Assembly (NCBI RefSeq): GCF_017377795.1
Contig: NZ_JAFRDR010000012.1
Span: 62,001 to 126,000, forward strand
DNA: 64,000 nucleotides
Direction: 5' to 3'
Origin: Williamsia soli
Lineage (GTDB): Bacteria > Actinomycetota > Actinomycetes > Mycobacteriales > Mycobacteriaceae
Of this stretch, positions 17,092 through 25,447 are shown piece by piece (position 1 is the stretch's first letter; each line of letters starts with the position of its first letter). A program made the position numbers and the translations under genes. A model generated the notes under the pieces. It saw nothing but the letters and a program-made list of their open reading frames with translations, did no database searches and had not been told where the DNA came from.

Positions 17092-17205
17092 TCAAGCATT
17101 CTTGCGCCTCCGGACGACCGTCCGTTCCGCCACTGCCCTTTTTTGGTCACGTCTCTGCTTGAGCACTAGACGCTTCTTCTTCGAACTCGAATTCTTTTCT
17201 GCCAT
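17092..17205 (-). CDS. Small lysine/arginine-rich protein
   Basis: A 37-residue, very basic peptide (NSSSKKKRLVLKQRRDQKRA in the middle) starting at the ATG at 17205 with GAGG 5 nt upstream. Its stop codon overlaps the start of the frame-disrupted gene that follows (ATGCTTGA), so the two are probably co-transcribed from the T-tract promoter around 17255-17286. The composition suggests nucleic-acid or membrane-surface binding, but this is inference. Not recognised as a known family. Confidence 0.4.
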   Translation of the reverse strand: MAEKNSSSKKKRLVLKQRRDQKRAVAERTVVRRRKNA

Positions 17206-17249
17206 CATTCCTCAATGCCATAGGTGTATCGCGGCTGCAAGAGCCGCTC

Positions 17250-17286
17250 ACCGACCGACCATAGCCCAGAAAAAAATAAAGTCCAG
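17250..17286 (-). promoter_or_regulatory. Left half of a mirror-image T-tract promoter pair
   Basis: Read on the minus strand, CTGGAC and a T-rich tract (TTTATTTTTTTC) are followed by GGGCTATGGT, giving a TATGGT -10-like hexamer, upstream of the small basic gene. The 24-bp core 17263-17286 matches 17389-17412 in inverted orientation at 21 of 24 positions. Assignment as a promoter is inferred from the divergent arrangement. Confidence 0.45.
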
Positions 17287-17370
17287 CTGCCCACGAACTC
17301 ACCCCCGGGTAGCCCTCTGCCCGTCCCGAGATTTTCACATCTTCTTTGCCACAGTAGTTTTCGGAAACAC

Positions 17371-17406
17371 GTCCGCAAATAGAGCGGACTGGCTTTTATT
17401 TTTTTC
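17371..17406 (+). terminator. Hairpin followed by T-tract inside the divergent intergenic region
   Basis: GTCCGC and GCGGAC form a 6-bp stem around a 7-nt loop, followed by TGGCTTTTATTTTTTT. It has terminator form, but the T-tract also belongs to the right-hand promoter-like repeat, so its actual role is uncertain. Confidence 0.35.
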
Positions 17407-17424
17407 CGGGCTAGAGTCCGGTTA
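17389..17424 (+). promoter_or_regulatory. Right half of a mirror-image T-tract promoter pair
   Basis: CTGGCTTTTATTTTTTTC, then GGGCTAGAGT with a TAGAGT -10-like hexamer, about 25 nt before the start at 17448. It is the inverted match (21/24) of 17263-17286. An AT tract just upstream of the -10 is reminiscent of WhiB7-type promoters, although here the gap is about 6 nt rather than 3; that link is speculative. Confidence 0.45.
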
Positions 17425-17447
17425 ACTGATAAAAAAGGAGTGTGGCC

Positions 17448-18014
17448 GTGAAAGCGGTTGTCATGGAGTGCTGTTTTCGAATCTGCGCAACGCCGGCGCG
17501 GATTCTCGCGTTTCGGTGCCATGCGGAGAAACTTGCCGGCGCGGCGTTCTCGCAACGAACGCGCCGCTCGAGCGCGACGATCGATTCGGAGTCCCGACTG
17601 CTTCCGCGGCAGTGGCACATGCAGAACGACGTCGCCCGTCTTGGCGAGCCGCAGTGCCAGGAGGTGTGCTTGGCCTTCGCAGACAATCCGGCCCGACTGA
17701 CCGCGGCCACCCTCGAGGCGCTCTCCCGCGACATCCTGGCCACGCTCGATACCAACACGGTGGAGGCGTCGCCTGAGACCGTCCCGTGGATCCTCACGCT
17801 GACGACGGACGCCGATGCTGGGTACCGACGACAGATTACGGACAGGCACCCGAAGTTGCACACCACTGCCAGCTTCGCCGCCGACGCTCACACATACCTC
17901 AAAGTCTTTGCTACACAGGAGATCATGCATGACCACCATCGCGCTATCCCCGCAGCGACCGCAGACCAAGGGGGCTCTAGACCAACAACTGTCTCGACTG
18001 TTCCAGTTGAGTAA
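17448..18014 (+). CDS. Hypothetical protein of the cryptic divergent locus
   Basis: The GTG at 17448 has an excellent AAGGAG at 7-nt spacing, giving 188 residues. The first ~58 residues are Arg/Ser/Cys-rich and poorly protein-like. From about residue 60 the sequence looks normal (LGEPQCQEVCLAFADNPARL, then AATLEALSRDILATLD). Another frame reads better over 17468-17620, so a frameshift near 17620 is possible. The 3' end overlaps the next gene by 86 nt. No membrane segment and no recognised domain. The reading frame is moderately supported, the function not at all. Confidence 0.4.
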   Translation: MKAVVMECCFRICATPARILAFRCHAEKLAGAAFSQRTRRSSATIDSESRLLPRQWHMQNDVARLGEPQCQEVCLAFADNPARLTAATLEALSRDILATLDTNTVEASPETVPWILTLTTDADAGYRRQITDRHPKLHTTASFAADAHTYLKVFATQEIMHDHHRAIPAATADQGGSRPTTVSTVPVE

Positions 18015-18711
18015 CGAGGTCAGTGCCGTCCTACTCGGTTCGGTAGAGGACGACCAACGCACCTCTACATTGCCAACCGGATCTGACAGGATGTTGGTGG
18101 TGGTCGTCGGCCGCGAGAATGACCTCAGAGATCGCGTGTGTGACTCGCTGGTCGATTCGGGTGCAGTCGTCGAGGTCATCGACCCCGGCCCACCCGAACT
18201 ACGAAATCGGCACAGCGGACACCGTCGGTCGGGTCATGCCGAGGGTTCCCCTGTCTCGCACCGAGACGGTCTCCAGGCATACGTCGTCACCACAGCCAAC
18301 GCGTCCGGCTCCGAGGAAAGATCAATGCGTGGTCGGTGGAGGCATCGGTGGGCCCGGCGTATCGAGATGGAGCGCTTGCTCGCAGCCGCATCAAACGCAA
18401 CCTCAACACCGGACTCGTGCCGCATTCTCGTCGTCGGCGAAGAAAGCGCGACCGACCAGAACCGATCAGATCCCTCGTGGATTGCGAACCTTGCTCGTGA
18501 CATCGCATATGAGGCCGTGATCAACGGAACGCGAGTGGAGTCCGCGGCCTACACACAGGTCGCGGACGGTACCGGCCTGCCCGGCTCTCTGCGCCGTGTC
18601 GTCGACTGGTGCGTAGGTCGGAATCGTCGCGAGCCTCGGCGAGAAGACGAAAGAATCGCTGTCCTGCCGGATTACCCGGCCCACCAGCACAAGACAACAG
18701 CGTTCGCGTGA
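17929..18711 (+). CDS. Hypothetical protein with Rossmann-like segments
   Basis: 260 residues from the ATG at 17929, with AGGAG 8 nt upstream. Two stretches resemble the beta strand-turn of a nucleotide-binding fold: DRMLVVVVGRENDLRDRVCD (about 53-72), and RILVVGEESATD further on. A middle portion rich in Arg, His and Ser is likely loop or disordered. Its ending (GLPGSLRRVVDWCVGRN) is helical. I cannot assign a family; a decayed short-chain-dehydrogenase-like fold is one possibility. It belongs to the plus-strand arm of the divergent locus. Confidence 0.5.
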   Translation: MTTIALSPQRPQTKGALDQQLSRLFQLSNEVSAVLLGSVEDDQRTSTLPTGSDRMLVVVVGRENDLRDRVCDSLVDSGAVVEVIDPGPPELRNRHSGHRRSGHAEGSPVSHRDGLQAYVVTTANASGSEERSMRGRWRHRWARRIEMERLLAAASNATSTPDSCRILVVGEESATDQNRSDPSWIANLARDIAYEAVINGTRVESAAYTQVADGTGLPGSLRRVVDWCVGRNRREPRREDERIAVLPDYPAHQHKTTAFA

Positions 18712-18971
18712 GCAGTCGGGCCGCGCGTGAGCCACCGGTCAGCAGCTACCGAGTTCCCGGGCACGACCCTCGCATGACCGGAGACGAGCAACGATGACGC
18801 ACGGTCAGTGACAAGACAGACCATCAATGCCCTGCGCTATTGCTCCTCAGGCCAGTTGATGTCCGCGACCGAACCCGAGGCAGGTGGCGCAACACGGTTG
18901 ATGTCCAAAGGCCGCCGCTGATGCGACGTTGATAACGTGGCCTTCAAGGTCCAGGAAACGGTGGGGTACTC

Positions 18972-20246
18972 ATGTCAGCCTCAGGCGACAACGTTGATGT
19001 GCTCATCGCCGACGGTGCCATGCCGCCGATCACCAGCGTGTACCAGCCCATCGTTGACCTGCACGATCTGCGGACCATCGGATACGAAGCGTTGGCACGT
19101 TGGCCTGATGCACCACACCTACATCCCGGAGCCGTCTTCTCCGCAGCCAGAGCAGCGGGGGCTCTCGATGAGCTGGACCGAGCCGCCCAACGAGCAGCGC
19201 TGCAGGGCGCACACCACGCCGCCCTCCCCGAGTCCTATGCGCTATTTGTCAACGTTGAAGCCGACACCACCCCTGCGGTGTCACTGACGAAACAGATCGC
19301 GCCGGCCCGCCACCGTTGGGCCGGGCGTCTGGTCGTCGAGATCACCGAACGGGCGCTGCTCGTAGACCCAGGCCGCGTCATCAACATCGCCGAAAGCGCA
19401 CGCGCCGAAGGTATCGGCGTAGCGCTCGATGATGTCGGCTCCACCGCCGACTGCCTGACCATGCTCGACTACGTAGCACCCGACATCATCAAGATCGACG
19501 GCCCGCTGATTCGCGCCCGCAGACCCACATCGTCGGACGCCGCGACCATCGCGGCGATCGCCGCCTACGCCGAAACCAACCCCGCCACCCTCATCGTCGC
19601 CGAAGGCATCGAGACCGCCGCCGACCTGCTTCAAGCTCGTTCTCTAGGCGCCAGATACGGGCAAGGGTGGTACCTGGGCCGACCCGGCCCACTACTCACC
19701 GACCTACCGGCTGTACACCGGCCCCTTCCCTCGTTCGCTGCGCGCACCAGAGCCGGTGGGCATGACTCACCATCGGCGATCCTCGAGCACCTACCCGCCA
19801 GAGAGGGCCACAAAGGTCTCCTCGCGGCGTTGTCCCGGCACCTCGAAGACTCCGCCGCAGGTGCCCACGGACCGGTGACCGTCCTCGCCACCTTCCAGCA
19901 CGCCCGCAACTTCACCTCCGCAGTGGCCCAGCGTTTCTCGGCTCTGGCGAGCATCCACCCCCACGCGTTCGTCGTCGCCCTCGGTGTCGACATGCCGCCG
20001 CACCCCGCGCCCGGCGTCCACGGCACCGCCATCACGCCCGGTGAACCCCTGGCGCAGGAATGGACGATCACGGTCACCGCCCCACATTATTTCGGTGCAC
20101 TGATAGCCCGCGACGTCGGCGACCCCTCCATCGAACCCGACCGGCGCTTCGCCTATACCTTCACCCACGATCGACCACTGGTCACAGCGGCCGCACGCAC
20201 TCTTATGCGACGCATCCACCGCACCGACGCACCACTCCCTCACTGA
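18972..20246 (+). CDS. EAL-DICT protein, probable c-di-GMP phosphodiesterase
   Basis: 424 residues, soluble. The N-terminal EAL domain (about 18-240) keeps the residues needed for Mg2+ binding and cleavage of cyclic di-GMP: E39 in YEALARW, N94 in FVNVEAD, E123 in VEITE, D153/D154 in LDDVG, K174 in IKIDG, E211 in AEGIE, and GQGWYLGRP. The C-terminal ~150 residues resemble the DICT sensory domain found next to EAL and GGDEF domains. The active site appears intact (DDFG varied to DDVG). A GGDEF remnant lies convergently downstream. The ATG at 18972 has a GGTGGGG upstream. Confidence 0.85.
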   Translation: MSASGDNVDVLIADGAMPPITSVYQPIVDLHDLRTIGYEALARWPDAPHLHPGAVFSAARAAGALDELDRAAQRAALQGAHHAALPESYALFVNVEADTTPAVSLTKQIAPARHRWAGRLVVEITERALLVDPGRVINIAESARAEGIGVALDDVGSTADCLTMLDYVAPDIIKIDGPLIRARRPTSSDAATIAAIAAYAETNPATLIVAEGIETAADLLQARSLGARYGQGWYLGRPGPLLTDLPAVHRPLPSFAARTRAGGHDSPSAILEHLPAREGHKGLLAALSRHLEDSAAGAHGPVTVLATFQHARNFTSAVAQRFSALASIHPHAFVVALGVDMPPHPAPGVHGTAITPGEPLAQEWTITVTAPHYFGALIARDVGDPSIEPDRRFAYTFTHDRPLVTAAARTLMRRIHRTDAPLPH

Positions 20247-20405
20247 CCAGGCCCGCCTCGCGAATGCATGTCGCTACCGGACGTGTGTCTCGCTGGGGCG
20301 TCGAACACCGATGCGGTACACGCTGAGATCTCGGTGAGCACGCCATCTCCATGTAGGTGTCCGTGTCGGTCAATGATGGATTGAAGTCGTCCAGATCAAT
20401 CACCA

Positions 20406-20574
20406 CGACCACGAACGGCGCCGACAAGCCATAATGCACGCCAGCGAAGGTTCTTTCGGCGTCCAGACCTCCACGGTTGCGTAGACCGGTCAGCTGGTCG
20501 TACAGCGCCCAAGTGGCATCTTGGCGGAGCAGAAGCAGTGACGTAGGAGTTCGAAGGGGGTCGGGCCGTTTCAC
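20406..20574 (-). pseudogene. Remnant of a GGDEF diguanylate cyclase
   Basis: A ~56-residue stretch, read from the GTG at 20574, contains the start of a GGDEF domain: DQLTGLRNRGGLDAE and FVVVVIDLDDFNPSLTD. After that the homology stops and the frame runs on with unrelated sequence to 20203; the GGDEF catalytic loop itself is missing. It sits convergent to the EAL-DICT gene, so a once complete c-di-GMP synthesis/degradation pair may have been reduced to the phosphodiesterase. Confidence 0.6.
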
Positions 20575-20732
20575 TACTGGGCTATGCCCATGACCGCGTA
20601 GCGCCGACCCCGACGGCGTTTCACCACACTGAAATCGTTCGCCCTAGCCGAGTAACGAGTTCTACGTTCGAAAGTGACGACTGCTGACAACGGGCGTGGT
20701 ATGGCCCCGCGGAAAGATCACTGGCAGGGGCG

Positions 20733-21110
20733 TCAGTGCGCTGCTTCGAACTCCTCGACGATTGCGCGCGGGATGCGACCACGGTCGGAGACCTCGTAGC
20801 CGTTCGCCCGTGCCCATTCGCGGACCGCCGACAGCTGCGCCTTGTCGCCGCCGGCGACGGCTGCGGGAGTGGTGGCGCGCGTGGGGGCAGGGGCCTGCTT
20901 GTTGGCGGAGCGCTTTTGCCGGCCGCCGATCTTGGTGGCCTTGTCGATCCACTTCTGCATGTCCTTGTCGAACTTTGCTGCGGACTTGCCACCGAGATCG
21001 AGTGAGTAGTCCACACCATTGACGGTGAACGTTTCCACGATCACTTCCGAGGGATCGAGCTCGGAGCCGTCGAAATCGTCGGTGATGTGCTCGATGGTCT
21101 TGCGTGCCAT
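20733..21110 (-). CDS. lsr2: Lsr2-family nucleoid protein (xenogeneic silencer)
   Basis: 125 residues. The N-terminal dimerisation domain (ARKTIEHITDDFDGSELDPSE, then DYSLDLGGKSAAKFDKDMQKWID) is followed by a basic Ala/Pro/Thr linker. The C-terminal DNA-binding domain (AVREWARANGYEVSDRGRIP) has the RGR minor-groove hook. Lsr2 is the actinobacterial H-NS analogue that silences AT-rich foreign DNA. The start is placed at MARK (21110); the long upstream extension is non-family. The position in an accessory region, and a basic linker unlike the Gly/Arg-rich one of core Lsr2, suggest a second copy rather than the housekeeping gene. Confidence 0.88.
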   Translation of the reverse strand: MARKTIEHITDDFDGSELDPSEVIVETFTVNGVDYSLDLGGKSAAKFDKDMQKWIDKATKIGGRQKRSANKQAPAPTRATTPAAVAGGDKAQLSAVREWARANGYEVSDRGRIPRAIVEEFEAAH

Positions 21111-21617
21111 AGTGATGGGCCTTTGCTGGTGGCGACGCGGTACAAGCGCCGGGTGAATGCTGTCGGATATCGTTCGCCCGAACATACCGCCGCTCGGTGG
21201 TGTACACCGAACTGGGGATATACCGCGCCGCACCGCAGGTGCTAGGTCGACAACAAGTTCTCGCGCATCTGTCAGCAGCTGCAGCCGCATCCTCCGTTGA
21301 TACGCGCACGTGGCACGGACCCCCGAGTGGGATCACGGAGCGAAAACTTTAACGCAGTTATAGGTGTTCCCCACTAGGTGGACACCCGTTATCCCCCACC
21401 TGATCGTCCTGACGGTGGACGCGTCCCAAGCGCGCAACGGTAGATAGTTGTGGATGTCATCGACATACCGCCCACGCAGCGAATGAAGTTGCCGGAGAGA
21501 CAAACTGAGGAACAACAGGGCAAACGCAAATCTGGCGCCCTGTCAACGGCGACGGCATCAAAGCATGCTCCGAAAGGAACGAGCACCGCCGCCACCAACA
21601 CGAAATGAGGTGCTGCG
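21111..21617. other. Intergenic stretch with one possible small gene
   Basis: About 500 nt between lsr2 and the next clear gene. The first ~340 nt show no gene; an imperfect inverted repeat (GGTGTTCC and GGACACC, about 21363-21387) could be an operator. The last part contains the small frame described at 21450-21608. Confidence 0.4.
21450..21608 (+). CDS. Possible small basic protein
   Basis: 52 residues from the GTG at 21450 (or 41 from the ATG at 21483), rich in Lys, Thr, Ala and Gln (ERQTEEQQGKRKSGALSTAT), ending 9 nt before the next gene. No convincing ribosome binding site is visible. Listed because the composition is unlike a random GC-rich frame and the spacing fits an operon. Confidence 0.25.
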   Translation: MDVIDIPPTQRMKLPERQTEEQQGKRKSGALSTATASKHAPKGTSTAATNTK

Positions 21618-22196
21618 GTGACACACGATCGCGACGCATTCCGCGCGTGGCCGGCGGGAGCAGGTCCGGAAAGGTCGCCCATCCACACCGGCGCACAGGG
21701 CTTGTGGATCCGCGAGTTCGGCCTGCGACCGTCAGCGGGTGTAAATGTCGACCCCTCTGTTCTGCGACCTTTCAGCCTCGCTGGACTGGGCCTGACCCGC
21801 CTCGGCCGACGGCGCACCCCCACTCGGCCGCTGCCCGTGGCGAGTCGATTGGCGATCGACATCACCGACCCACATGCGTTGTCGATCACCTATTTGGAGC
21901 ACACCGACGACGCCGAAACACCGCTCGCACACGCGCAGTTCGCCGACGAGCATCCTGTGGCCTGGATCGCCGCGGTCACCAGGCAACAACACATACTTCT
22001 GACCGTGTCTGACCACGGCCCAGCATTGGACTCTCCTGGCCCTGTCACCGCAATTCACGCGCTCGGCGGCGCGTGGGCCGGAATCATTGCTTGCAACGCG
22101 GACTGCGTGCGCCGATCCAGCGGGTCGGCAGCGGCGGACTGCGCCCGACATCGACTCACCGACAAACAACAGCGGCGGACGGGCCTGGACCAATGA
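21618..22196 (+). CDS. Hypothetical protein
   Basis: 192 residues from a GTG at 21618 with GAGG about 8 nt upstream. Soluble. The middle (LAIDITDPHALSITYLEHTD, then AQFADEHPVAWIAAVTRQQH) looks like an alpha/beta protein; the C-terminus has several cysteines (ACNADC, then DCARH). No family recognised. It ends about 75 nt before the cobalamin riboswitch and is unlikely to belong to that operon. Confidence 0.5.
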   Translation: MTHDRDAFRAWPAGAGPERSPIHTGAQGLWIREFGLRPSAGVNVDPSVLRPFSLAGLGLTRLGRRRTPTRPLPVASRLAIDITDPHALSITYLEHTDDAETPLAHAQFADEHPVAWIAAVTRQQHILLTVSDHGPALDSPGPVTAIHALGGAWAGIIACNADCVRRSSGSAAADCARHRLTDKQQRRTGLDQ

Positions 22197-22269
22197 CACA
22201 CGAAGTGCCATCGTTGATCGGCGCTGTAGATCGTTTAGGTCCTACCCTGCCGTTCACCCCTGCACTGGT

Positions 22270-22385
22270 CGGTGCGATAGTGAGTTTGCATTGCTAGCAC
22301 CCATGGTGGGGGAAGCCGGTCGAAGTCCGGCGCTGTCCCGCAACGGTAGGCCGTCATCTGACGGCGAGCCCGATCGCCCGCATGG
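22270..22385 (+). promoter_or_regulatory. Cobalamin (adenosylcobalamin/B12) riboswitch
   Basis: The conserved core of B12 riboswitches is present: GGGGAAGCCGGTCGAAGTCC (from 22309), then GGCGCTGTCCCGCAACGGTA, ending with a GAGCCCGATCGCCCGC-type 3' strand around 22365-22380. A perfect hairpin at 22454-22469 (GGCGTG/CACGCC) between the aptamer and the start codon could be part of the expression platform. It precedes btuFCD by about 145 nt, implying repression of uptake when B12 is plentiful. Confidence 0.88.
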
Positions 22386-22530
22386 GGGCTTGTGACTCCG
22401 TTATGTCGTCGTGGTTTGCGAATGGGAGTCCAGCGAGGCAGCTGGTGACCTCTGGCGTGTGCGCACGCCACGGGTGGCCCTGCCGTGCTGGATCGACTCG
22501 TACGCCACCTGAGCAAGATCTCGAGGTCCG

Positions 22531-23556
22531 ATGTCGATCAGCACCCCGTCATTCCACTTGCGTACGCTCGCGCTCGTTGCACTGTCAACGGCCACCGTCA
22601 TGGCCCTGACCAGCTGTTCCCGGGGCGAGGACACCGCACCGAGCGAGTCGACGGTCGCCGCGTTTGCCGAGCCGGTGTCCATCACCAACTGCGACCGGCC
22701 GGCAACGTTTGACGCGCCGCCCCAACGGATCGTGTCGATGAACGATCACGTCACCGAAACCTTGATCCAGATGGGCGTGGGCGACCGGATAGTGGGCATG
22801 GGTTATGGCGAGAAACAGGATCCGTTACCTGAGGTCGCAGAACAGTTCAAAGCCATTCCATCGTTGGCGGCGGAATACCCCACGTTTGAACAGATCAGGG
22901 ATCTTGATCCAGACTTGGTCGTGGGCGGGATGCGCAGCGCATTCGACGACAAGAACGGGCTGGGCCGAGACCGGCTCGAGGAGAACGGTATCGAGACCTT
23001 TCTGTTTTCCGAATACTGCACCGCCGGCTTCTCCGACCTTGGCGTGCTGCGCACCGATTTCACCCAACTCGGCGACATCTTGGGAGTACCGGAGGCCGCC
23101 GAGGAGCTGACGATGTCGATCACCGACCGGCTCGATGCCGTGCGTGAACGCCTCGATGCCGCCGGCATAGAACCCACGCGGACGTTCTTCTACGACTCCG
23201 GCGAAGACCAGCCCTTCACCGTCGGCGGCGTCGGTATCGGCAACCTCATCGGCGAGTACGCCCGCGCACAGAACATCACCCCCGAAGGACCCAAACCGTA
23301 CTTCACCACCAGCTGGGAAGTGGTCGGTGAACGCGCGCCCGAGGCCATCGTCGTTCTCGACTACGGCGACACCGACGCCGACGGCAAGATCGCCTACCTC
23401 AAGAGCCAACCGATCATGGCCACCACACCCGCAATCCGCAACAACCGGATAGTCGTCGTACCGCTCGACGACTTCTTTGAAAGTTCGCGCCTGGCGACGT
23501 CAGTGGAAACCATCGCCCGCGGGCTGCACCCCGCCGCGTTCACCACCTCCGGATAA
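22531..23556 (+). CDS. btuF: Cobalamin-type ABC transporter substrate-binding lipoprotein
   Basis: 341 residues. The signal peptide ends in lipobox LTSC (Cys at about residue 29). The mature part is a class III binding protein of the FepB/BtuF kind (RIVSMNDHVTETLIQMGVGD, then RDLDPDLVVGG and the long backbone helix), ending with ETIARGLHP. By sequence it could bind a siderophore or B12; the riboswitch directly upstream makes cobalamin or a corrinoid the likely ligand. The ATG at 22531 has GAGG upstream. First gene of a four-gene operon; 5 nt separate it from btuC. Confidence 0.85.
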   Translation: MSISTPSFHLRTLALVALSTATVMALTSCSRGEDTAPSESTVAAFAEPVSITNCDRPATFDAPPQRIVSMNDHVTETLIQMGVGDRIVGMGYGEKQDPLPEVAEQFKAIPSLAAEYPTFEQIRDLDPDLVVGGMRSAFDDKNGLGRDRLEENGIETFLFSEYCTAGFSDLGVLRTDFTQLGDILGVPEAAEELTMSITDRLDAVRERLDAAGIEPTRTFFYDSGEDQPFTVGGVGIGNLIGEYARAQNITPEGPKPYFTTSWEVVGERAPEAIVVLDYGDTDADGKIAYLKSQPIMATTPAIRNNRIVVVPLDDFFESSRLATSVETIARGLHPAAFTTSG

Positions 23557-23561
23557 CGCAG

Positions 23562-24668
23562 ATGTCTGTCACCGCCTCGGCCGCCGATACACGACCTACG
23601 CCCGCCACTGAGCCAGACACCATAGAGATCAAGACCCGAGAACGTTTGCCGCTGTGGACAATACTGGCGCCGATGCTCGGCGGGTTGGCGCTGGCTATCG
23701 CCGGCGCCGTATCGGTGGGTACGGTCAACATCCCTTTCGGCGATGTGTGGGCCATCGTTGCCCAGCGCATCGCCCCGGGTTCGTTCGAAACCTGGTGGTC
23801 CGAAGCCCGCGACGCCATCGTGATCGACTCGCGGTTGCCCCGGGCGTTGACCGCAGCCGTGGTGGGTGCCGCCCTGGCGATCGCCGGCGCAGTCGCACAG
23901 GCGGTGACGCGAAATCCCCTGGCAGACCCGTTCCTGCTGGGAGTGTCCTCGGGTGCGGGGTTCGGCGTGGTGCTGGTGACCGTCCTCGGGGTAGGTGGCG
24001 GCGCTCTGGGCGTCTTCACGCTGCCAGCTGCGGCATTCCTGGGCGCTTTGCTCCCATTGGCAGGGGCCATCGCGATCAGTGTCCGAACCCAGGCGGTGAC
24101 CGCGATCGTCCTGGTGGGGGTGGCGATGTCGATGGTTTTCTCTGCCCTGATCACCTTCACCCTGCTCGTCCTCGGCAACGACCATCAGATCGGGACCGTG
24201 ATGCGCTGGCTTGCAGGAGGTTTCGGTGACGCTACCTGGACCATACTCGCCGTCCCGGCGGCGGTCCTGCTCGTCGTGGGCACTGGCGTTGTGGCGTGCA
24301 GCCGCCAGCTCAACCTGCTCCTGGTCGGTGACGACGGCGCGGCCGCCCTGGGCATGAACGTGCAGCGTTTCCGCATCCTGACGTTGCTCGCCGTGTCGCT
24401 GCTGACCGCCGCTGCCGTCGCGGTCTCGGGCACCATCGGGTTCATCGGATTGCTGATACCCCATGCCGCCGGCTACCTGGTGGGCCGAAACTCCGCCCGA
24501 TTGATTCCTGTCGCTGCCGTGTCCGGCGCCCTGGCGCTCGTCGTCGCCGACATCATCGCCCGCGCAGTCAGCAACTCCACCGAGTTACCGGTCGGTGTCG
24601 TCACCGGCCTGGTCGGCGCCCCACTGTTTCTGGTGATGCTGTGGCACCGGTACGGAAAAGCCCAGTGA
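23562..24668 (+). CDS. btuC: Cobalamin-type ABC transporter permease (FecCD family)
   Basis: 368 residues with about ten membrane segments, FecCD/BtuC type. Family features: RLPRALTAAVVGAALAIAGA near the first third, NPLADPFLLGVSSGAGFG, and the cytoplasmic ATPase-docking loop at GFIGLLIPHAAGYLVG. The N-terminus has a ~25-residue polar leader. It forms the channel for the BtuF ligand. Its stop codon overlaps the btuD start (GTGA). Confidence 0.88.
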   Translation: MSVTASAADTRPTPATEPDTIEIKTRERLPLWTILAPMLGGLALAIAGAVSVGTVNIPFGDVWAIVAQRIAPGSFETWWSEARDAIVIDSRLPRALTAAVVGAALAIAGAVAQAVTRNPLADPFLLGVSSGAGFGVVLVTVLGVGGGALGVFTLPAAAFLGALLPLAGAIAISVRTQAVTAIVLVGVAMSMVFSALITFTLLVLGNDHQIGTVMRWLAGGFGDATWTILAVPAAVLLVVGTGVVACSRQLNLLLVGDDGAAALGMNVQRFRILTLLAVSLLTAAAVAVSGTIGFIGLLIPHAAGYLVGRNSARLIPVAAVSGALALVVADIIARAVSNSTELPVGVVTGLVGAPLFLVMLWHRYGKAQ

Positions 24669-25447
24669 ACCGGCTACATGCCCGCGCGGTGCAGGCACGA
24701 CTGGGCCAACGAACCGTTCTACGTGGCGTCGACCTCGAGGTCGCACGCGGGCAAGTACTGGCGTTGGTCGGGCCCAACGGCAGCGGCAAAACAACGCTCT
24801 TGCGCACCTGCTACCGAGCCCTGGCCATCCACGCCGGTTCCATCACACTCGGCGACGACGACATCAGCACCCTGCACCGGCGAGATCTGGCCCGCTCCAT
24901 CGGAGTCAGTGTCCAAGAACCCACCTCGCTCGGGGGCCTGACCGTCCGCGAATCAGTACAGCTCGGCCGCACCCCACACCGGCGGTGGCTCGAACCCTTC
25001 AACGTTCAGGACCGCGCCGTGGTCAGCGACGTCCTGAACAAAGTCGGCCTCACCGCGTTGGCAGATCGCGACCTCCTCGAACTCTCCGGCGGTGAGCGAC
25101 AACGAGTCTCCATCGCCCGAGCACTGGCTCAACAACCACAGGTGTTGCTCCTGGACGAGCCGACCAACCACCTCGACCTGCGTCATCAGCTGACCATCCT
25201 GCACCTCCTCCGCGAACTCGCGGACCAAGGAACAGCAATCTTGGTAACCCTGCACGATCTGAGCATGGCGACCACCTACAGCGACCAGATGGCCGTCCTC
25301 GACGATGGTCGGCTCGCCGCCGTCGGCACCCCGGATACCGTTCTGCAACCAGAGCTGCTCGCAACAGTCTTCGGAGTGGATGCACACGTCATCTCCGATG
25401 AGCAGGGTCGACGAACCCTCGACGTTCACGGCCTCGCTGATGCCTGA
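24665..25447 (+). CDS. btuD: Cobalamin-type ABC transporter ATP-binding protein
   Basis: 260 residues. Walker A GPNGSGKTT, signature LSGGERQR, Walker B VLLLDEPTNHLDLRH and switch VTLHDLSM. The GTG at 24665 is preferred because it overlaps the btuC stop (GTGA); an upstream in-frame ATG lies inside btuC. It powers uptake through BtuC. Its own stop overlaps the next gene by 8 bp. Confidence 0.88.
   Translation: MNRLHARAVQARLGQRTVLRGVDLEVARGQVLALVGPNGSGKTTLLRTCYRALAIHAGSITLGDDDISTLHRRDLARSIGVSVQEPTSLGGLTVRESVQLGRTPHRRWLEPFNVQDRAVVSDVLNKVGLTALADRDLLELSGGERQRVSIARALAQQPQVLLLDEPTNHLDLRHQLTILHLLRELADQGTAILVTLHDLSMATTYSDQMAVLDDGRLAAVGTPDTVLQPELLATVFGVDAHVISDEQGRRTLDVHGLADA

Noticed and set aside
17205-18179. 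324-residue minus-strand frame across the cryptic locus
   Set aside because: Arg/Ser/Cys-rich, spans the intergenic promoter region and opposes better-supported genes.
18846-18906. Repeated GTTGATGTCC as a repeat element or operator
   Set aside because: Only two short direct copies with no symmetry; may be chance.
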